From NCBI RefSeq assembly GCF_040640155.1, contig NZ_JBFABE010000046.1, positions 1 through 64,000 of the forward strand: a DNA stretch of 64,000 nucleotides, in the 5' to 3' direction. How positions within the stretch are numbered: position 1 is the stretch's first letter; each line of letters begins with the position of its first letter. This DNA is from Streptosporangium sp040640155. GTDB taxonomy: Bacteria; Actinomycetota; Actinomycetes; Streptosporangiales; Streptosporangiaceae. The translations under genes were made by a program, and so were the position numbers. This document shows, piece by piece, positions 24,880 to 33,484 of this stretch. Under the pieces are notes generated by a model that was given only the letters and a program-made list of their open reading frames with translations, did no database searches and had not been told where the DNA came from.

Positions 24880-26841
24880 GTGTCGGCTCCCGCGGACGTC
24901 CTGCCCGTGTCGCCGGCCGACCGGCCGGCGACACGGGCGGAGACGCGGAGCGAGCGCAGGCCGGAGATCGAGGGGTTGCGGGCCGTCGCCGTCCTGCTCG
25001 TGGTGATCTACCACGTCTGGCCGCGGCGGGTGTCCGGCGGGGTGGACGTGTTCCTGATGCTCACCGGCTTCCTCATCACCGGCTCCCTGCTGCGTACGGT
25101 GGAGCGCCGCGGGCGGGTGGCGTTCGGGGCGTTCGCCGCGCGCCTGGCCGGCCGGCTGCTGCCCCCCGTCGCCCTGGTGCTGCTCGGGGTGCTGGCCGGG
25201 ACGCTGCTGTGGCTGCCGCGGACCCGATGGCACGACACGCTGGCCGAGGTGTTCGCCTCGGCGCTGTACTACGAGAACTGGCACCTGGCGGCGGCGGCCG
25301 TCGACTACCTGGCCGGGGGGAACGCGGCCGGCCCGGTGCAGCACTTCTGGTCGCTGGCGGTCCAGGGGCAGTTCTACGTGATCTGGCCGGTCCTGCTGGC
25401 CCTGACGACCGTGGTGGCCGCGCGCGGCCACCGGAGCCCGCGGACGGTCTTCCTCGGCGTGATGACGCTGGTCCTCGCCGGATCGCTCGCGTACTCGGTG
25501 GTGTGGACGGCGGCCGACCAGCGGTGGGCATACTTCGACACCGGCGCCCGGCTGTGGGAGTTCGCCCTGGGCGGCGTGCTCGCGGTCGTCCTGCCGTACC
25601 TGCGCCTCCCGCGGGCGTCGCGGGTGGCGCTGGGCTGGATCGGCCTGGCCGCGCTGGTCTCGTGCGGGGTGCTGCTCCAGGTCTCCACGGTCTTCCCCGG
25701 GTACGCGGCCCTGTGGCCGACCGTCGCCGGGGCCATGATCATCGTGGCCGGGGTGACGGGCAGCGCGTTCGGCGCCGACCGGCTGCTCACCCTGCGTCCC
25801 GTGACGTACGTGGGGAGCATCTCCTACGCGCTGTACCTGTGGCACTGGCCGATCTTCATCTTCTACCTCGCGGAGACCGGCCGTACCGCGGCCAGCCTCA
25901 AGGGCATCGTCCTCATCGTGGGCACGTCGCTCGTCCTCGCGGCGGCCACCACCGCGCTGACCGACCGTATCCCCCTGGGCGGCGCGGGACGTCCGGCGGC
26001 GATCGGCCTGGCGTGCCTGCTCCCGGTGCTGGTGATCGCCGGGGTGTGGACGTCCCGGCTGGACGGCCAGGTCCGGCAGGAGGGCGGCGGCATCGTCCCG
26101 GCCCCGGCCGTGGCCGCCCGCGACCGCCCCCGGACCTACGCCGACGGCTGCAACCAGGTCACCGGCCGCGACGAGCTGCTGACCTGCCGGTACGGCGCCA
26201 CGAACCCGGCCCGCACCATCGTCCTGGCCGGCAACTCGCACGCCGCGCACTGGTTCCCCGCCCTGCACGCCATCGCCGACGCCAACGGCTGGCAGGTGGT
26301 GAACATGACCAAGGGCGCGTGCGCGCTCTCCACGAGGCCGCAGCGCTACCAGGGCAGGCCCTACCCCTCCTGCGACCGGTGGCAGCGGGACGTCATGGCG
26401 GAGGTACGGCGGATCGAACCCGATCTCCTGGTCACCACCGCGACGATCTCCAGCCCGTTCGAGCGCGGCGAGACGCTCCCGGCCGGGTACGTCGAGAGGT
26501 GGCGGCAGCTCGGCGCGATGGGCGTCGAGGTGCTGGCGATCCGCGACACGCCGCGCATGCCCTTCGACCCGCCCGAGTGCGTCGAGGTCAAGGGGGCGGC
26601 GGCCTGCGTGGACGACGAGCGGAACAGCCTGGCCGCGGTCTCTCCGGCCGCCGGGCTCCGCCGCCCGCCGCCCAACGTGACGTTCGCCGACCTCACCCCC
26701 CTGCTCTGCCCGCGGGACCGCTGCCCCTCGGTCATCGGCGACCTGATGGTCTACTCCGACAAGGGGCACATCACCGCGACCTTCATGCGGAGCCTGGCGC
26801 CGGCGGTGGAGAAGGAGATCCGCAGGGCCCTCGGCCCCTGA
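24880..26841 (+). CDS. Membrane acyltransferase 3 with SGNH domain (OafA/YrhL-like)
   Basis: This 653-residue protein has an N-terminal acyltransferase-3 membrane domain (about 28-390, about ten helices) with the EIEGLRAVAVLLVVIYHV signature containing the catalytic His. It is followed by a C-terminal SGNH hydrolase-like domain (about 430-650): GNSHAAHWFPAL (block I, GNSH for the usual GDSH) and the C-terminal Asp/His pair in SDKGHITATF. Such fusions O-acetylate cell-envelope polysaccharides or peptidoglycan. The GTG start has GGAGG 7 bases upstream. It stands alone, with a terminator directly after. Confidence 0.93.
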   Translation: MSAPADVLPVSPADRPATRAETRSERRPEIEGLRAVAVLLVVIYHVWPRRVSGGVDVFLMLTGFLITGSLLRTVERRGRVAFGAFAARLAGRLLPPVALVLLGVLAGTLLWLPRTRWHDTLAEVFASALYYENWHLAAAAVDYLAGGNAAGPVQHFWSLAVQGQFYVIWPVLLALTTVVAARGHRSPRTVFLGVMTLVLAGSLAYSVVWTAADQRWAYFDTGARLWEFALGGVLAVVLPYLRLPRASRVALGWIGLAALVSCGVLLQVSTVFPGYAALWPTVAGAMIIVAGVTGSAFGADRLLTLRPVTYVGSISYALYLWHWPIFIFYLAETGRTAASLKGIVLIVGTSLVLAAATTALTDRIPLGGAGRPAAIGLACLLPVLVIAGVWTSRLDGQVRQEGGGIVPAPAVAARDRPRTYADGCNQVTGRDELLTCRYGATNPARTIVLAGNSHAAHWFPALHAIADANGWQVVNMTKGACALSTRPQRYQGRPYPSCDRWQRDVMAEVRRIEPDLLVTTATISSPFERGETLPAGYVERWRQLGAMGVEVLAIRDTPRMPFDPPECVEVKGAAACVDDERNSLAAVSPAAGLRRPPPNVTFADLTPLLCPRDRCPSVIGDLMVYSDKGHITATFMRSLAPAVEKEIRRALGP

Positions 26842-26849
26842 GCCCGGCG

Positions 26850-26871
26850 GCCCCGTCCCACCGGACGGGGC
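26850..26871 (+). terminator. Hairpin terminator after the acyltransferase gene
   Basis: GCCCCGTCC and GGACGGGGC form a 9-bp perfect stem with a 4-base loop, 9 bases beyond the stop codon. Confidence 0.8.
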
Positions 26872-26953
26872 GTCACCTGACGAGTGTTCCCGTGCCCCGG
26901 TTTCGTCGGGGGCGTCCGATAGCGTCGAGAGCCCACCGGACGAGGGGAGCACC

Positions 26954-27784
26954 ATGGCGACGGTGACGTCACGCGACGGCACACGGATCGGGTTCGAGAG
27001 TGTGGGGGCGGGCCCAGCGCTCGTGCTGGTCGACGCGGCGGGCGGGTTCCGCGGGTTCGGGCCCATGGGGCCCCTCGCCGCGCACCTCGCCGACAGGTTC
27101 ACGGTCGTGACCTACGACAGGCGCGGACGCGGCGAGAGCGGTGACACCTCGCCGTACGCGGTGGAGCGCGAGGTGGAGGACCTCGCGGCCGTGATCGAGG
27201 CGAGCGGGGGGCCGGCGTTCGTCCACGGGTTCTCCTCCGGCGCGGCCCTGGGAGCGCTCGGCGCGGCGGCGGGGCTGCCGATCACGATGCTCTCGCTCCT
27301 CGAACCACCCGTCACCCTCGACCGGCCGGAGGGGGAGGGTGGGGCACGGCACGAGGGCGCCCGGGGGAACGAGCCCCGGGCGGACGGGGCGCGGGAGGAC
27401 GGCGATCTCGCGGCCGAGATCGACGAGCTCGTCGCGGCCGGCCGCCGGGCCGACGCGGTGGAGCACTTCCACCGGAGCATCGGCGTCCCCGACGAGATCG
27501 TCGCGGGGCTGCGGCAGGCCCCCTTCTTCCCGGCACTGGAGGGCATCGCGCACACGCTCGCCTACGACAGCCGGATGACATCGGCCGTCTCCGCCGCCAC
27601 GCTGCGGTCCGTCACCGTGCCGACCCTGGTGATCAACAGCTCGGCCAGCGACGACCGCCTGCGCGGCTGGGCCGCGGACGTGGCGGGGGCGCTTCCCCGG
27701 GGGCGCCACCTGACCCTGCCTGGCGAGTGGCACGGCGTCCCCGAGGAGACGCTCGCCCCCGCGCTGGCCGGTTTCTTCGCGTGA
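26954..27784 (+). CDS. Alpha/beta hydrolase
   Basis: This 276-residue hydrolase has the strand-turn VTYDRRGRGESGD, the nucleophile elbow GFSSGAAL (Ser near residue 97) and a C-terminal His in GEWHGVPEETLAPAL. The cap region (about 125-160) is unusually rich in charged and Gly residues (EGEGGARHEGARGNEP), possibly a surface loop. GAGGGGAG precedes the ATG. The substrate is unknown; the closest overall type is the small proline-iminopeptidase/haloperoxidase-like hydrolases. Confidence 0.88.
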   Translation: MATVTSRDGTRIGFESVGAGPALVLVDAAGGFRGFGPMGPLAAHLADRFTVVTYDRRGRGESGDTSPYAVEREVEDLAAVIEASGGPAFVHGFSSGAALGALGAAAGLPITMLSLLEPPVTLDRPEGEGGARHEGARGNEPRADGAREDGDLAAEIDELVAAGRRADAVEHFHRSIGVPDEIVAGLRQAPFFPALEGIAHTLAYDSRMTSAVSAATLRSVTVPTLVINSSASDDRLRGWAADVAGALPRGRHLTLPGEWHGVPEETLAPALAGFFA

Positions 27785-27883
27785 GGGGCGCCTCCCGCCC
27801 GTGCGAGCCGGACGTTGCGCGCCACCCGCACCGGCCGCGAGGAGAGCGGACCCCGTACCGGCCGCGAGAGGACCGGGCGCGAC

Positions 27884-27928
27884 CCGTGCCCGGCCGTGAC
27901 CGTGGATCCGTGCCCGGCCGTGACCGTG
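27884..27928. repeat. Two exact 21-bp direct repeats upstream of the ATPase gene
   Basis: CCGTGCCCGGCCGTGACCGTG occurs at 27884-27904 and 27908-27928, spaced 24 bp start to start and ending 7 bp before the next ATG. A degenerate related unit precedes them. They occupy the place of the ribosome site and promoter. Confidence 0.85.
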
Positions 27929-27935
27929 AGGGATC

Positions 27936-28670
27936 ATGTTCCTCACCCGCCTGACCGTTCCGCGCCCCCCGTCCGGCTGGCTCGCGGGCCTGCCCGCCGT
28001 CGGGCATCTCGTCGAGCACGGCCTGGACCTCACCGTTCCGGTCACCTTCCTGGTGGGGGAGAACGGTTCCGGGAAGTCCACGATCGTCGAGGCGATCGCC
28101 GACGCGTGCGGCGTCAACTCCGAGGGCGGCAAGGCCGGCACCCTCTACGCGAGCAAGGGCCCGGCCACCCCGCTGGGCGAGGCCCTCGACGTGGACTTCA
28201 CCGTCACCGGCCTGCGCCTCACCCGGGGGCCCCGCCTCAAGCGGCGGGTGTTCTTCTTCCGTGCCGAGACGCTGATCAACCTGGCGCGCGGCGTGTCGGG
28301 CCTGCCCGGATACTGGGAGGAGCACCCCGACGAGCAGTCCCACGGGGAGGGGTTCCTCACCGTGCTGGAACGCATGATGAACGGGCCGGGCATCTACCTG
28401 CTGGACGAGCCCGAGGCCGCCCTGTCGTTCCGGTCCTGCCTGCGGCTGGTCGGCCTGATGGACCGGGTCGCGCGCAAGGGCGGGCAGATCGTCTGCGCCA
28501 CGCACTCGCCGATCCTCGCGAGCCTGCCCGGCGCGCGCATCCTGGAGCTCGGCGAGGACGGCATCCACCCGGTGGAGTGGGAGAAACTCCAGATCGTCGA
28601 CCACTGGCGGCGCTTCCTGGCCAAGCCGGACTTCTACCTGCGCTACGTCCTGGACGACGCCGACGACTGA
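27936..28670 (+). CDS. Small ABC-type/AAA ATPase (COG3910-like)
   Basis: This 244-residue soluble ATPase contains Walker A GENGSGKST (about 42-50), Walker B YLLDEPEAALS and the H-loop in ATHSPILASLPGA. It is a stand-alone nucleotide-binding domain without transporter partner, like the predicted ATPases of the SMC/ABC superfamily annotated COG3910. Such proteins are sometimes linked to phage defence or DNA repair, but nothing beside it supports that here. There is no Shine-Dalgarno motif; two direct repeats run up to the ATG at 27936. Confidence 0.85.
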   Translation: MFLTRLTVPRPPSGWLAGLPAVGHLVEHGLDLTVPVTFLVGENGSGKSTIVEAIADACGVNSEGGKAGTLYASKGPATPLGEALDVDFTVTGLRLTRGPRLKRRVFFFRAETLINLARGVSGLPGYWEEHPDEQSHGEGFLTVLERMMNGPGIYLLDEPEAALSFRSCLRLVGLMDRVARKGGQIVCATHSPILASLPGARILELGEDGIHPVEWEKLQIVDHWRRFLAKPDFYLRYVLDDADD

Positions 28671-28704
28671 CCGCCCGGCCGGACGGCGACACGACCCGGT
28701 CCGC

Positions 28705-29265
28705 TCACACCGGACCGTCCGGTGGTCGCGACGCCCGCTCGCGCACGGAGGTCACGGCGAGGCGCCACGGACGGTCGCCGACGAGATCGGCGTCGGAGCC
28801 GTCGCCGGGCTCGAACTCCCCGGGCCCGAACAGGACGCGCACGCCTTCGGCGCGGAGCCGCTCGACACTGTGCCGGAACGCCGTACGGGAGGCGAGTGCC
28901 GCGCTGACGAACGGCAGGACCACCACCGGGATCCCCAGGCCGGGGGCCTCGGCCAGCAGGCCGAGGGCGTAGGTGTCGGCGATGCCCTGGGCGAACTTGT
29001 TGACGGTGTTGTAGGTCGCGGGCGCGACGACGATCGCGTCGGCCCGCGGCGGCTTGGGCTCGTCCGGTGTGCGGTACCGGCTGCGCACGGGACGGCCGGT
29101 CTGGTTCTCCAGGGCGGGGACGTCGATGAAACCCAGGGCGGACGGGGTGGCGACGATCTGGACGATCCACCCGTCGTCCTGGGCGAGCGTGACGAGACGG
29201 CCGACGCCGCCGGCGGCACCCGCGGCGCACACGATGACGTAGAGAACCCGCCCGGACCGGGTCAT
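28705..29265 (-). CDS. Flavoprotein of the PPC-decarboxylase (HFCD) family
   Basis: This 186-residue protein begins VLYVIVCAAGAAGGVGRL, a Rossmann-like FMN fold, and has ADAIVVAPATYNTVNKFAQGI, the segment with the conserved Asn that contacts flavin in HFCD enzymes (phosphopantothenoylcysteine decarboxylase, EpiD). The fused CoaB domain is absent, so it is not the housekeeping CoaBC. It probably oxidatively decarboxylates a Cys-containing substrate or acts as a flavin-binding homologue. No lanthipeptide-like precursor is visible nearby. Confidence 0.85.
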   Translation of the reverse strand: MTRSGRVLYVIVCAAGAAGGVGRLVTLAQDDGWIVQIVATPSALGFIDVPALENQTGRPVRSRYRTPDEPKPPRADAIVVAPATYNTVNKFAQGIADTYALGLLAEAPGLGIPVVVLPFVSAALASRTAFRHSVERLRAEGVRVLFGPGEFEPGDGSDADLVGDRPWRLAVTSVRERASRPPDGPV

Positions 29266-29530
29266 GCGACGACCCCACGAGGTGCGGTGCGCTCGCGCGC
29301 CTCGTCGTGGGCGCCGGTTCGGGCCGCTCCGGCCCACCCGGCGCGTTCGCGGTGTCGCATCTCGCCTTCGTCCTCCGCTCCTCGACGAGGTCCACGGTAC
29401 GCGCGCCCGCCCGGCCGTCCGACGACGATCACGCGTGTCCGGCCGTTTCCGGCGTACGATACCGCCGCCCTCGAATCCCCGGGTCGCCGTCCGGCTGCGC
29501 ATCGCCGGACCGGCCCTCGCCGAAGGAAGC

Positions 29531-29947
29531 GTGAAGATCGTGACAGCAGGCGAAACCCCCCGTACCCGGCGCGGCACGACGGGCGTCCGGACCGGTGTGA
29601 TCCTGGCCGCGGTGTCCGCGGTCAACTACCTGGCCTGGCTGGGATGGGACCGTGAACGGGACGTCGCGCCGGACGGCACCGTCAGCGGCCCCTACGAGAC
29701 CTGGCAGGTGGCGGGCCTGGTGATCGTCCTGGGGATTCTCGCCGTCCTCGCCGGCAGGCGTGGTCATCCCGTGATCGGCACCCTCGCGGTCGCCGGTGTG
29801 ACGTGGCTGTCCTGGTCGGTCGACGCCGCACTGTCCGACGACAGCGGCCTGTGGCTCGTGGGCTCCCTGCTGCTCCTTCCCGCCCTGCTCGCGGGCGTCG
29901 GCCTGGTCGCCTTCCTGGCGTCCCGGCGTGGGAACACCGGCGGGTAG
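29531..29947 (+). CDS. Four-helix membrane protein, unknown
   Basis: This 138-residue protein has four hydrophobic segments (about 20-37, 57-76, 80-97 and 106-132), short loops and a basic C-terminus. I chose GTG 29531 because AAGGA lies just upstream and the N-terminus is then basic. No family is recognised. The gene ends 36 bp before a strong palindrome that precedes another membrane-protein gene. Confidence 0.65.
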   Translation: MKIVTAGETPRTRRGTTGVRTGVILAAVSAVNYLAWLGWDRERDVAPDGTVSGPYETWQVAGLVIVLGILAVLAGRRGHPVIGTLAVAGVTWLSWSVDAALSDDSGLWLVGSLLLLPALLAGVGLVAFLASRRGNTGG

Positions 29948-29982
29948 GCGGTCGCGCGGCACGCCGCCGCGCACCCCCGCCC

Positions 29983-30024
29983 CCTATAGGTAGATTGTCT
30001 ACATGTAGTCCATCTACCTATAGG
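29983..30024. promoter_or_regulatory. Large nested palindrome overlapping a ribosome site
   Basis: CCTATAGGTAGAT (29983-29995) and ATCTACCTATAGG (30012-30024) are perfect 13-bp inverted arms. The 16-bp centre contains a second palindrome, CTACATGTAG (29999-30008), which resembles BlaI/MecI-type boxes. The right arm runs into the GGAGGGG ribosome site of the next gene. It is probably an operator; a hairpin in mRNA could also mask the ribosome site. Confidence 0.7.
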
Positions 30025-30029
30025 AGGGG

Positions 30030-30689
30030 ATGACGGTGACCCCCGCCGCCCGCCACCTGCTCGTGTGGATGCACGTCGTGACCTCGGTGGCCTGGATGAG
30101 TCAGGCCCTCGCCCTGTTCGCGCTGAGCGTCCACAGCATGTCCACCGGCGACGACAGCGGTTACGCGATGGCGGAGCTGCTCGACACCCGGGTGCTGCTT
30201 CACTTCGCCAACGCCTCGGCCTTCACCGGGCTGATGCTGTCCGCCATGACCAGGTGGGGCTACTTCCAGTACTGGTGGGTGCTGGTCAAGTTCGCCGTCA
30301 CCCTGTCCCAGCTCTACGCGGGCATCTTCCTGCTCGGCCCCAGACTCGAGGCGCTCGCCCACGGCACGCGCGACGCCGACCCCGTGCTCCTCGGGGCGAC
30401 GCTGCTCATGGTCTCGGCCATCGCCTTCCAGGCGTGGGTGTCGGTGGCCAAGCCGTGGAGGCGGACCCCCTGGGGGACGAGGCCGGTGAGGCCTCCCGTT
30501 CCGGCGGCCTGGGTGACCGGCCTCGTGCTGCTGGCACCCGTGCTCGACTACGTCCTCGCCACGTTCGTCGTCGGCAACCCGACACCGCTGTTCTGTGTTC
30601 TCGTCGCGCTCCTCTACCCGCTCTGGCGGGCCCGCGCCTCCCGGCGGGACGGGAGCGACCGGGTTGTCGCCGCGCGCTCCCGCGGGTGA
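30030..30689 (+). CDS. Integral membrane protein controlled by a palindromic operator
   Basis: This 219-residue protein has five or six hydrophobic helices (LLVWMHVVTSVAWMSQALAL first), conserved-looking His and Trp near the first helix, and a basic C-terminus. The layout recalls DUF2269-like or copper-resistance-D-like membrane proteins but is not diagnostic. The ATG at 30030 follows GGAGGGG directly after the large palindrome, which implies tight repression. No regulator gene is adjacent. Confidence 0.75.
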   Translation: MTVTPAARHLLVWMHVVTSVAWMSQALALFALSVHSMSTGDDSGYAMAELLDTRVLLHFANASAFTGLMLSAMTRWGYFQYWWVLVKFAVTLSQLYAGIFLLGPRLEALAHGTRDADPVLLGATLLMVSAIAFQAWVSVAKPWRRTPWGTRPVRPPVPAAWVTGLVLLAPVLDYVLATFVVGNPTPLFCVLVALLYPLWRARASRRDGSDRVVAARSRG

Positions 30690-30867
30690 GCGAGCGGTTC
30701 GGGAAAAGGAGGGGCCGTGCGGGTGAGAGGGCGCGTGTTCCGGGCAGGTGGGGCACCGGTGGGCGTCCGCGCGCGAAGGCCCGGTCGCGCCGCCCGTTCT
30801 TCTGTGACGGCTCCTTACAATACGCTGTCATGCCTGTAAAGAGCGACCGTTAACGAACACCTGTGCC

Positions 30868-30883
30868 GATCTTCACGAAGATC
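30868..30883. promoter_or_regulatory. Short perfect dyad upstream of the phospholipase gene
   Basis: GATCTTCACGAAGATC has 7-bp arms with a 2-base centre, about 90 bp before the ATG at 30974. It could be an operator or a hairpin in the 5' leader. Confidence 0.4.
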
Positions 30884-30973
30884 TGTCCCGGTGTTCGGAG
30901 GCGTTTCGCCGCATCGTTGGCTGTGGCAGATTCCTGCCCCACGAGGTACACCCCCCGGACAAAGGCAGAGACC

Positions 30974-31624
30974 ATGGTCAAACGCGCCCTGGCAACCGTC
31001 GCCCTCTTCCTCGTCGCATCGCTCGGGCTGGCGTTCCCCGCTCACGCGGTGACGCTGGAGCAGAAACTCGCCGCGCTCTCCAACTTCTCGCAGCCCACGG
31101 CGGGCAGCGCCTCGAGCTGGCGCTCCGCCTGGCAGAACCAGGGAGCCTGGGCGGGCTACGGGTTCGACTGGTCGACCGACCTGTGTTCGACCAGCCCTGA
31201 CCGGCCGCTCGGCTTCGACTTCAGGATGCCGTGCCGCCGTCACGACTTCGGGTACCGCAACTACAAGGCGGTGAGCCGGTTCCCGGCGAACAAGGCCCGC
31301 ATCGACAACGCCTTCTACTTCGACATGAAGCAGGTCTGCGCGGGATACTCCGGCGTCTCCAAGACCACCTGCGACGGTCTCGCCTGGACCTACTACCAGG
31401 CGGTCAAGGAGCTCGGCGCCCTCAACGTCACCAAGGCGCAGATCGAGCGGGTGCGCCAGGCCGCCGAGGAGCAGGCCGCCCGGGAGCAGGCGACCCAGGA
31501 GCAGGCCCCGCAGGACCAGGCGACCCAGGACCAGGCGACCCAGGAGCAGACCCCGCAGGACCAGGCGACCCAGCAGGTCCCGCAGGACGACCAGGCGACC
31601 CAGGAGCAGCCTGCTCAGCAGTAA
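30974..31624 (+). CDS. Secreted prokaryotic phospholipase A2 with Gln-rich tail
   Basis: This 216-residue exported enzyme has a signal peptide (1-25, ending PAHA). The PLA2 domain (about 27-160) contains the catalytic pair His90-Asp91 in CRRHDFGYRNY, paired Cys, and the calcium loop region near WAGYGFDWSTDLC. It matches the Streptomyces-type PLA2 family, which hydrolyses the sn-2 ester of phospholipids outside the cell. After the domain comes a tail of about 55 residues built from QATQ(D/E)Q repeats, not present in the minimal enzyme and probably unstructured. It is monocistronic. Confidence 0.93.
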   Translation: MVKRALATVALFLVASLGLAFPAHAVTLEQKLAALSNFSQPTAGSASSWRSAWQNQGAWAGYGFDWSTDLCSTSPDRPLGFDFRMPCRRHDFGYRNYKAVSRFPANKARIDNAFYFDMKQVCAGYSGVSKTTCDGLAWTYYQAVKELGALNVTKAQIERVRQAAEEQAAREQATQEQAPQDQATQDQATQEQTPQDQATQQVPQDDQATQEQPAQQ

Positions 31625-31820
31625 CGCGGGCTCGGGGGCGGGTCCCCCGGCAGGCGGGTGCGTGACTCGTCCGCTCCCCGCGCGAGCGGGGGGCGGACGA
31701 TCGCCGGTGCGGTGGCCCGGTGCGACGAGCCGGTGCGGTGGGCCGGTCGGTCGGGGGGTCCGGAACGGCCGTGCGCGCGGATGTTGATGCCCGCACTCAG
31801 GCGGACGCGGAGTCCCGCAC

Positions 31821-32450
31821 TCAGGCGGACGGGGAGTCGCCTTCCGGCGCGAACTGCGCGAGCGCGGCCTCGACCGCCGCGGCGGTGTCGGCGGCCCCGG
31901 CGGTGCCCGAGGACTCGACCGCCGCCGTCCACGCGGGGATCGACCGCCGGGAGAACTCCCGGCCCTCCGGCGAGTCCTGCGCCGCGACCGGGTCGAGGCC
32001 GATCTCACCGGTGAAGAAGAGGTCCAGCGCCAGGAGGGCGTTGTCCCAGCCGGGCCCGACGTAGAGCGCGCCCGCGCCGCTGCCCACCATCGCCAGGGGA
32101 ACGGTGTGTTCGAGTTCGAGGGTGGTGCCCTCCCCGGCCGGGATCAGGCGCACCTCGACCAGGCTGTTCTCGCCCCCGAAGGTGACCTTGAGCAGGCGCG
32201 GCGGCTCGCAGCGCAGGATCCTCCCGCCCGCGTTGCCCTCCAGCTGGAAGTCACCGCCGGCCCGCAGGTCGCCGCCGACCGGCAGGAACCAGCGCTTCAG
32301 GCGGCCGGGGTCGGTCAGGGCGTCCCAGACGTCCTCGGCCGGGGTGTCGTAGTCGCGTCGCAGCAGGACGGTGACGTCCTCGCCGTCGTCACCCGGCCGG
32401 GTGCCGACCTCGCGGTGAATGGCGTTGATCTGGGCGATGATGTCGAGCAT
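31821..32450 (-). CDS. SRPBCC/AHSA1-family protein
   Basis: This 209-residue protein has the START-like fold: VTVLLRRDYDTPAEDVWDALTDPGRLKRWFLPV at about 28-60, with the typical tryptophan, and repeated strands to about residue 140, then an Ala-rich C-terminus. Family members bind hydrophobic ligands or act as Aha1-like co-chaperones. I took ATG 32450 as start. A promoter with good hexamers ends 7 bases before it, so the transcript is probably leaderless. No ArsR partner is beside this copy, unlike the one near 36.5 kb. Confidence 0.85.
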   Translation of the reverse strand: MLDIIAQINAIHREVGTRPGDDGEDVTVLLRRDYDTPAEDVWDALTDPGRLKRWFLPVGGDLRAGGDFQLEGNAGGRILRCEPPRLLKVTFGGENSLVEVRLIPAGEGTTLELEHTVPLAMVGSGAGALYVGPGWDNALLALDLFFTGEIGLDPVAAQDSPEGREFSRRSIPAWTAAVESSGTAGAADTAAAVEAALAQFAPEGDSPSA

Positions 32451-32457
32451 GACCGCG

Positions 32458-32487
32458 ACTATGCCAGTCACTGCTTATATAAGTCAA
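32458..32487 (-). promoter_or_regulatory. Sigma-70-type promoter for the SRPBCC gene (leaderless)
   Basis: Reading the minus strand, TTGACT (32487-32482) and CATAGT (32463-32458) are 18 bases apart. The start codon at 32450 lies where transcription should begin. Confidence 0.6.
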
Positions 32488-32506
32488 CGCTGCTATAGTC
32501 GGTGAG

Positions 32507-33388
32507 TCAGGGGCGGTCCACGACCGGGTCCTCCAGGACCTGGACGAGGGTGCGCGCCTGGACCCCGTCCTGATCGGGGCCGGACAGGCCGGCCATGGTC
32601 GCGAGGGCCTTCCACAGCGCCCATCCGCGCGCCCGCCGCCAGGCGTCGTCGGGAAGGCCCGCGGCCTCCCGGAAGATCTTCCGCTCGTCCCCGGCGAAGT
32701 AGGTCCACGCCATGACGAGGTCGCAGGCGGGGTCGCCGACGCCGCAGGTGCCGAAGTCGATGACCGCGCCGAGCCTTCCCTCGGCGACGAGCAGGTTGCC
32801 GGCGGCGACGTCCCCGTGGAACCACACGGGCGGCAGCGGCCAGGCCGAGGTCAGCGCGCTCGCCCAGACGGCCCGGCAGGCGGCGGCGTCGACGGCGTCC
32901 CCGAGCCTGACGAGGGACTCCTCGACCTGGTCCCCGTAGACGCTGGGATGGCAGCCCCGGAAGAAGGAGTGGCGGCCGGCGGCGGGTCCCCGCCCCGCGG
33001 GGGCCCGGCGGAGCGCGGTCAGGAAGCCCCCGAGGTCGCGCGCCAGCTCCGCCCGGTCGACGTCCGCGGCCCCCTCGACGGTGTCCCCGTCGATCCAGTT
33101 CCGTACCGACCAGGGGAACGGGTAGCCGGCCGCCGGACGCCCGGTCGCCACCGGCTCCGGTACGGGCAACGGCAGGTGCCCGGCCAGCAGGGGAAGGCAG
33201 CGCTCCTCCTTCTCGACGCTCGCCACGTACCCTTCGGCGCTCGGCAGGCGCACGGACAGCCGGTCGCCGAGCCTGAAGGTGCGGTTGTCCCAGCCCTGGC
33301 GTGGCACGGGCTCGACCGGGAGGTGGCCCCACCGGGGGAACTGTCCGGAGACGAGGGCGCGCACGAGGTCGGCGCTGATGTCGATCAC
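32507..33388 (-). CDS. Aminoglycoside-phosphotransferase-family kinase
   Basis: This 293-residue protein has an APH fold with the Brenner motif WFHGDVAAGNLL and the metal-binding DFG in VIDFGTCGVGDPACDLVMAW. The N-terminal part binds nucleotide (DNRTFRLGDRLSVRLP). The phosphate-accepting substrate could be an aminoglycoside, macrolide or metabolite; nothing adjacent decides it. The start is GTG 33388. CAGAAT lies 7 bases upstream on the minus strand, consistent with a leaderless transcript. Confidence 0.88.
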   Translation of the reverse strand: MIDISADLVRALVSGQFPRWGHLPVEPVPRQGWDNRTFRLGDRLSVRLPSAEGYVASVEKEERCLPLLAGHLPLPVPEPVATGRPAAGYPFPWSVRNWIDGDTVEGAADVDRAELARDLGGFLTALRRAPAGRGPAAGRHSFFRGCHPSVYGDQVEESLVRLGDAVDAAACRAVWASALTSAWPLPPVWFHGDVAAGNLLVAEGRLGAVIDFGTCGVGDPACDLVMAWTYFAGDERKIFREAAGLPDDAWRRARGWALWKALATMAGLSGPDQDGVQARTLVQVLEDPVVDRP

Positions 33389-33437
33389 CCCGCCAATTCT
33401 GCGCGTACCCGGCGGGTGTCATCCACCCGATTTCCCG

Positions 33438-33484
33438 CGGCGGAAGCGCGGCGGAAGCGCGGCGGGAGTGCGGCGGAAGCGCGG
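33438..33484. repeat. 11-bp tandem repeat next to the WYL regulator stop
   Basis: Four copies of cggcggaagcg (one with two changes) lie in the short spacer between the kinase start and the WYL regulator stop. Confidence 0.85.

Noticed and set aside
23686..27102. 1138-residue minus-strand open frame
   Set aside because: It spans several genes with clear domains on both strands and shows only low-complexity composition. It is a GC-driven open frame.
28705..29265. Lanthipeptide-type decarboxylase for a RiPP cluster
   Set aside because: The HFCD fold fits, but no lanthionine synthetase, precursor or transporter lies near it.
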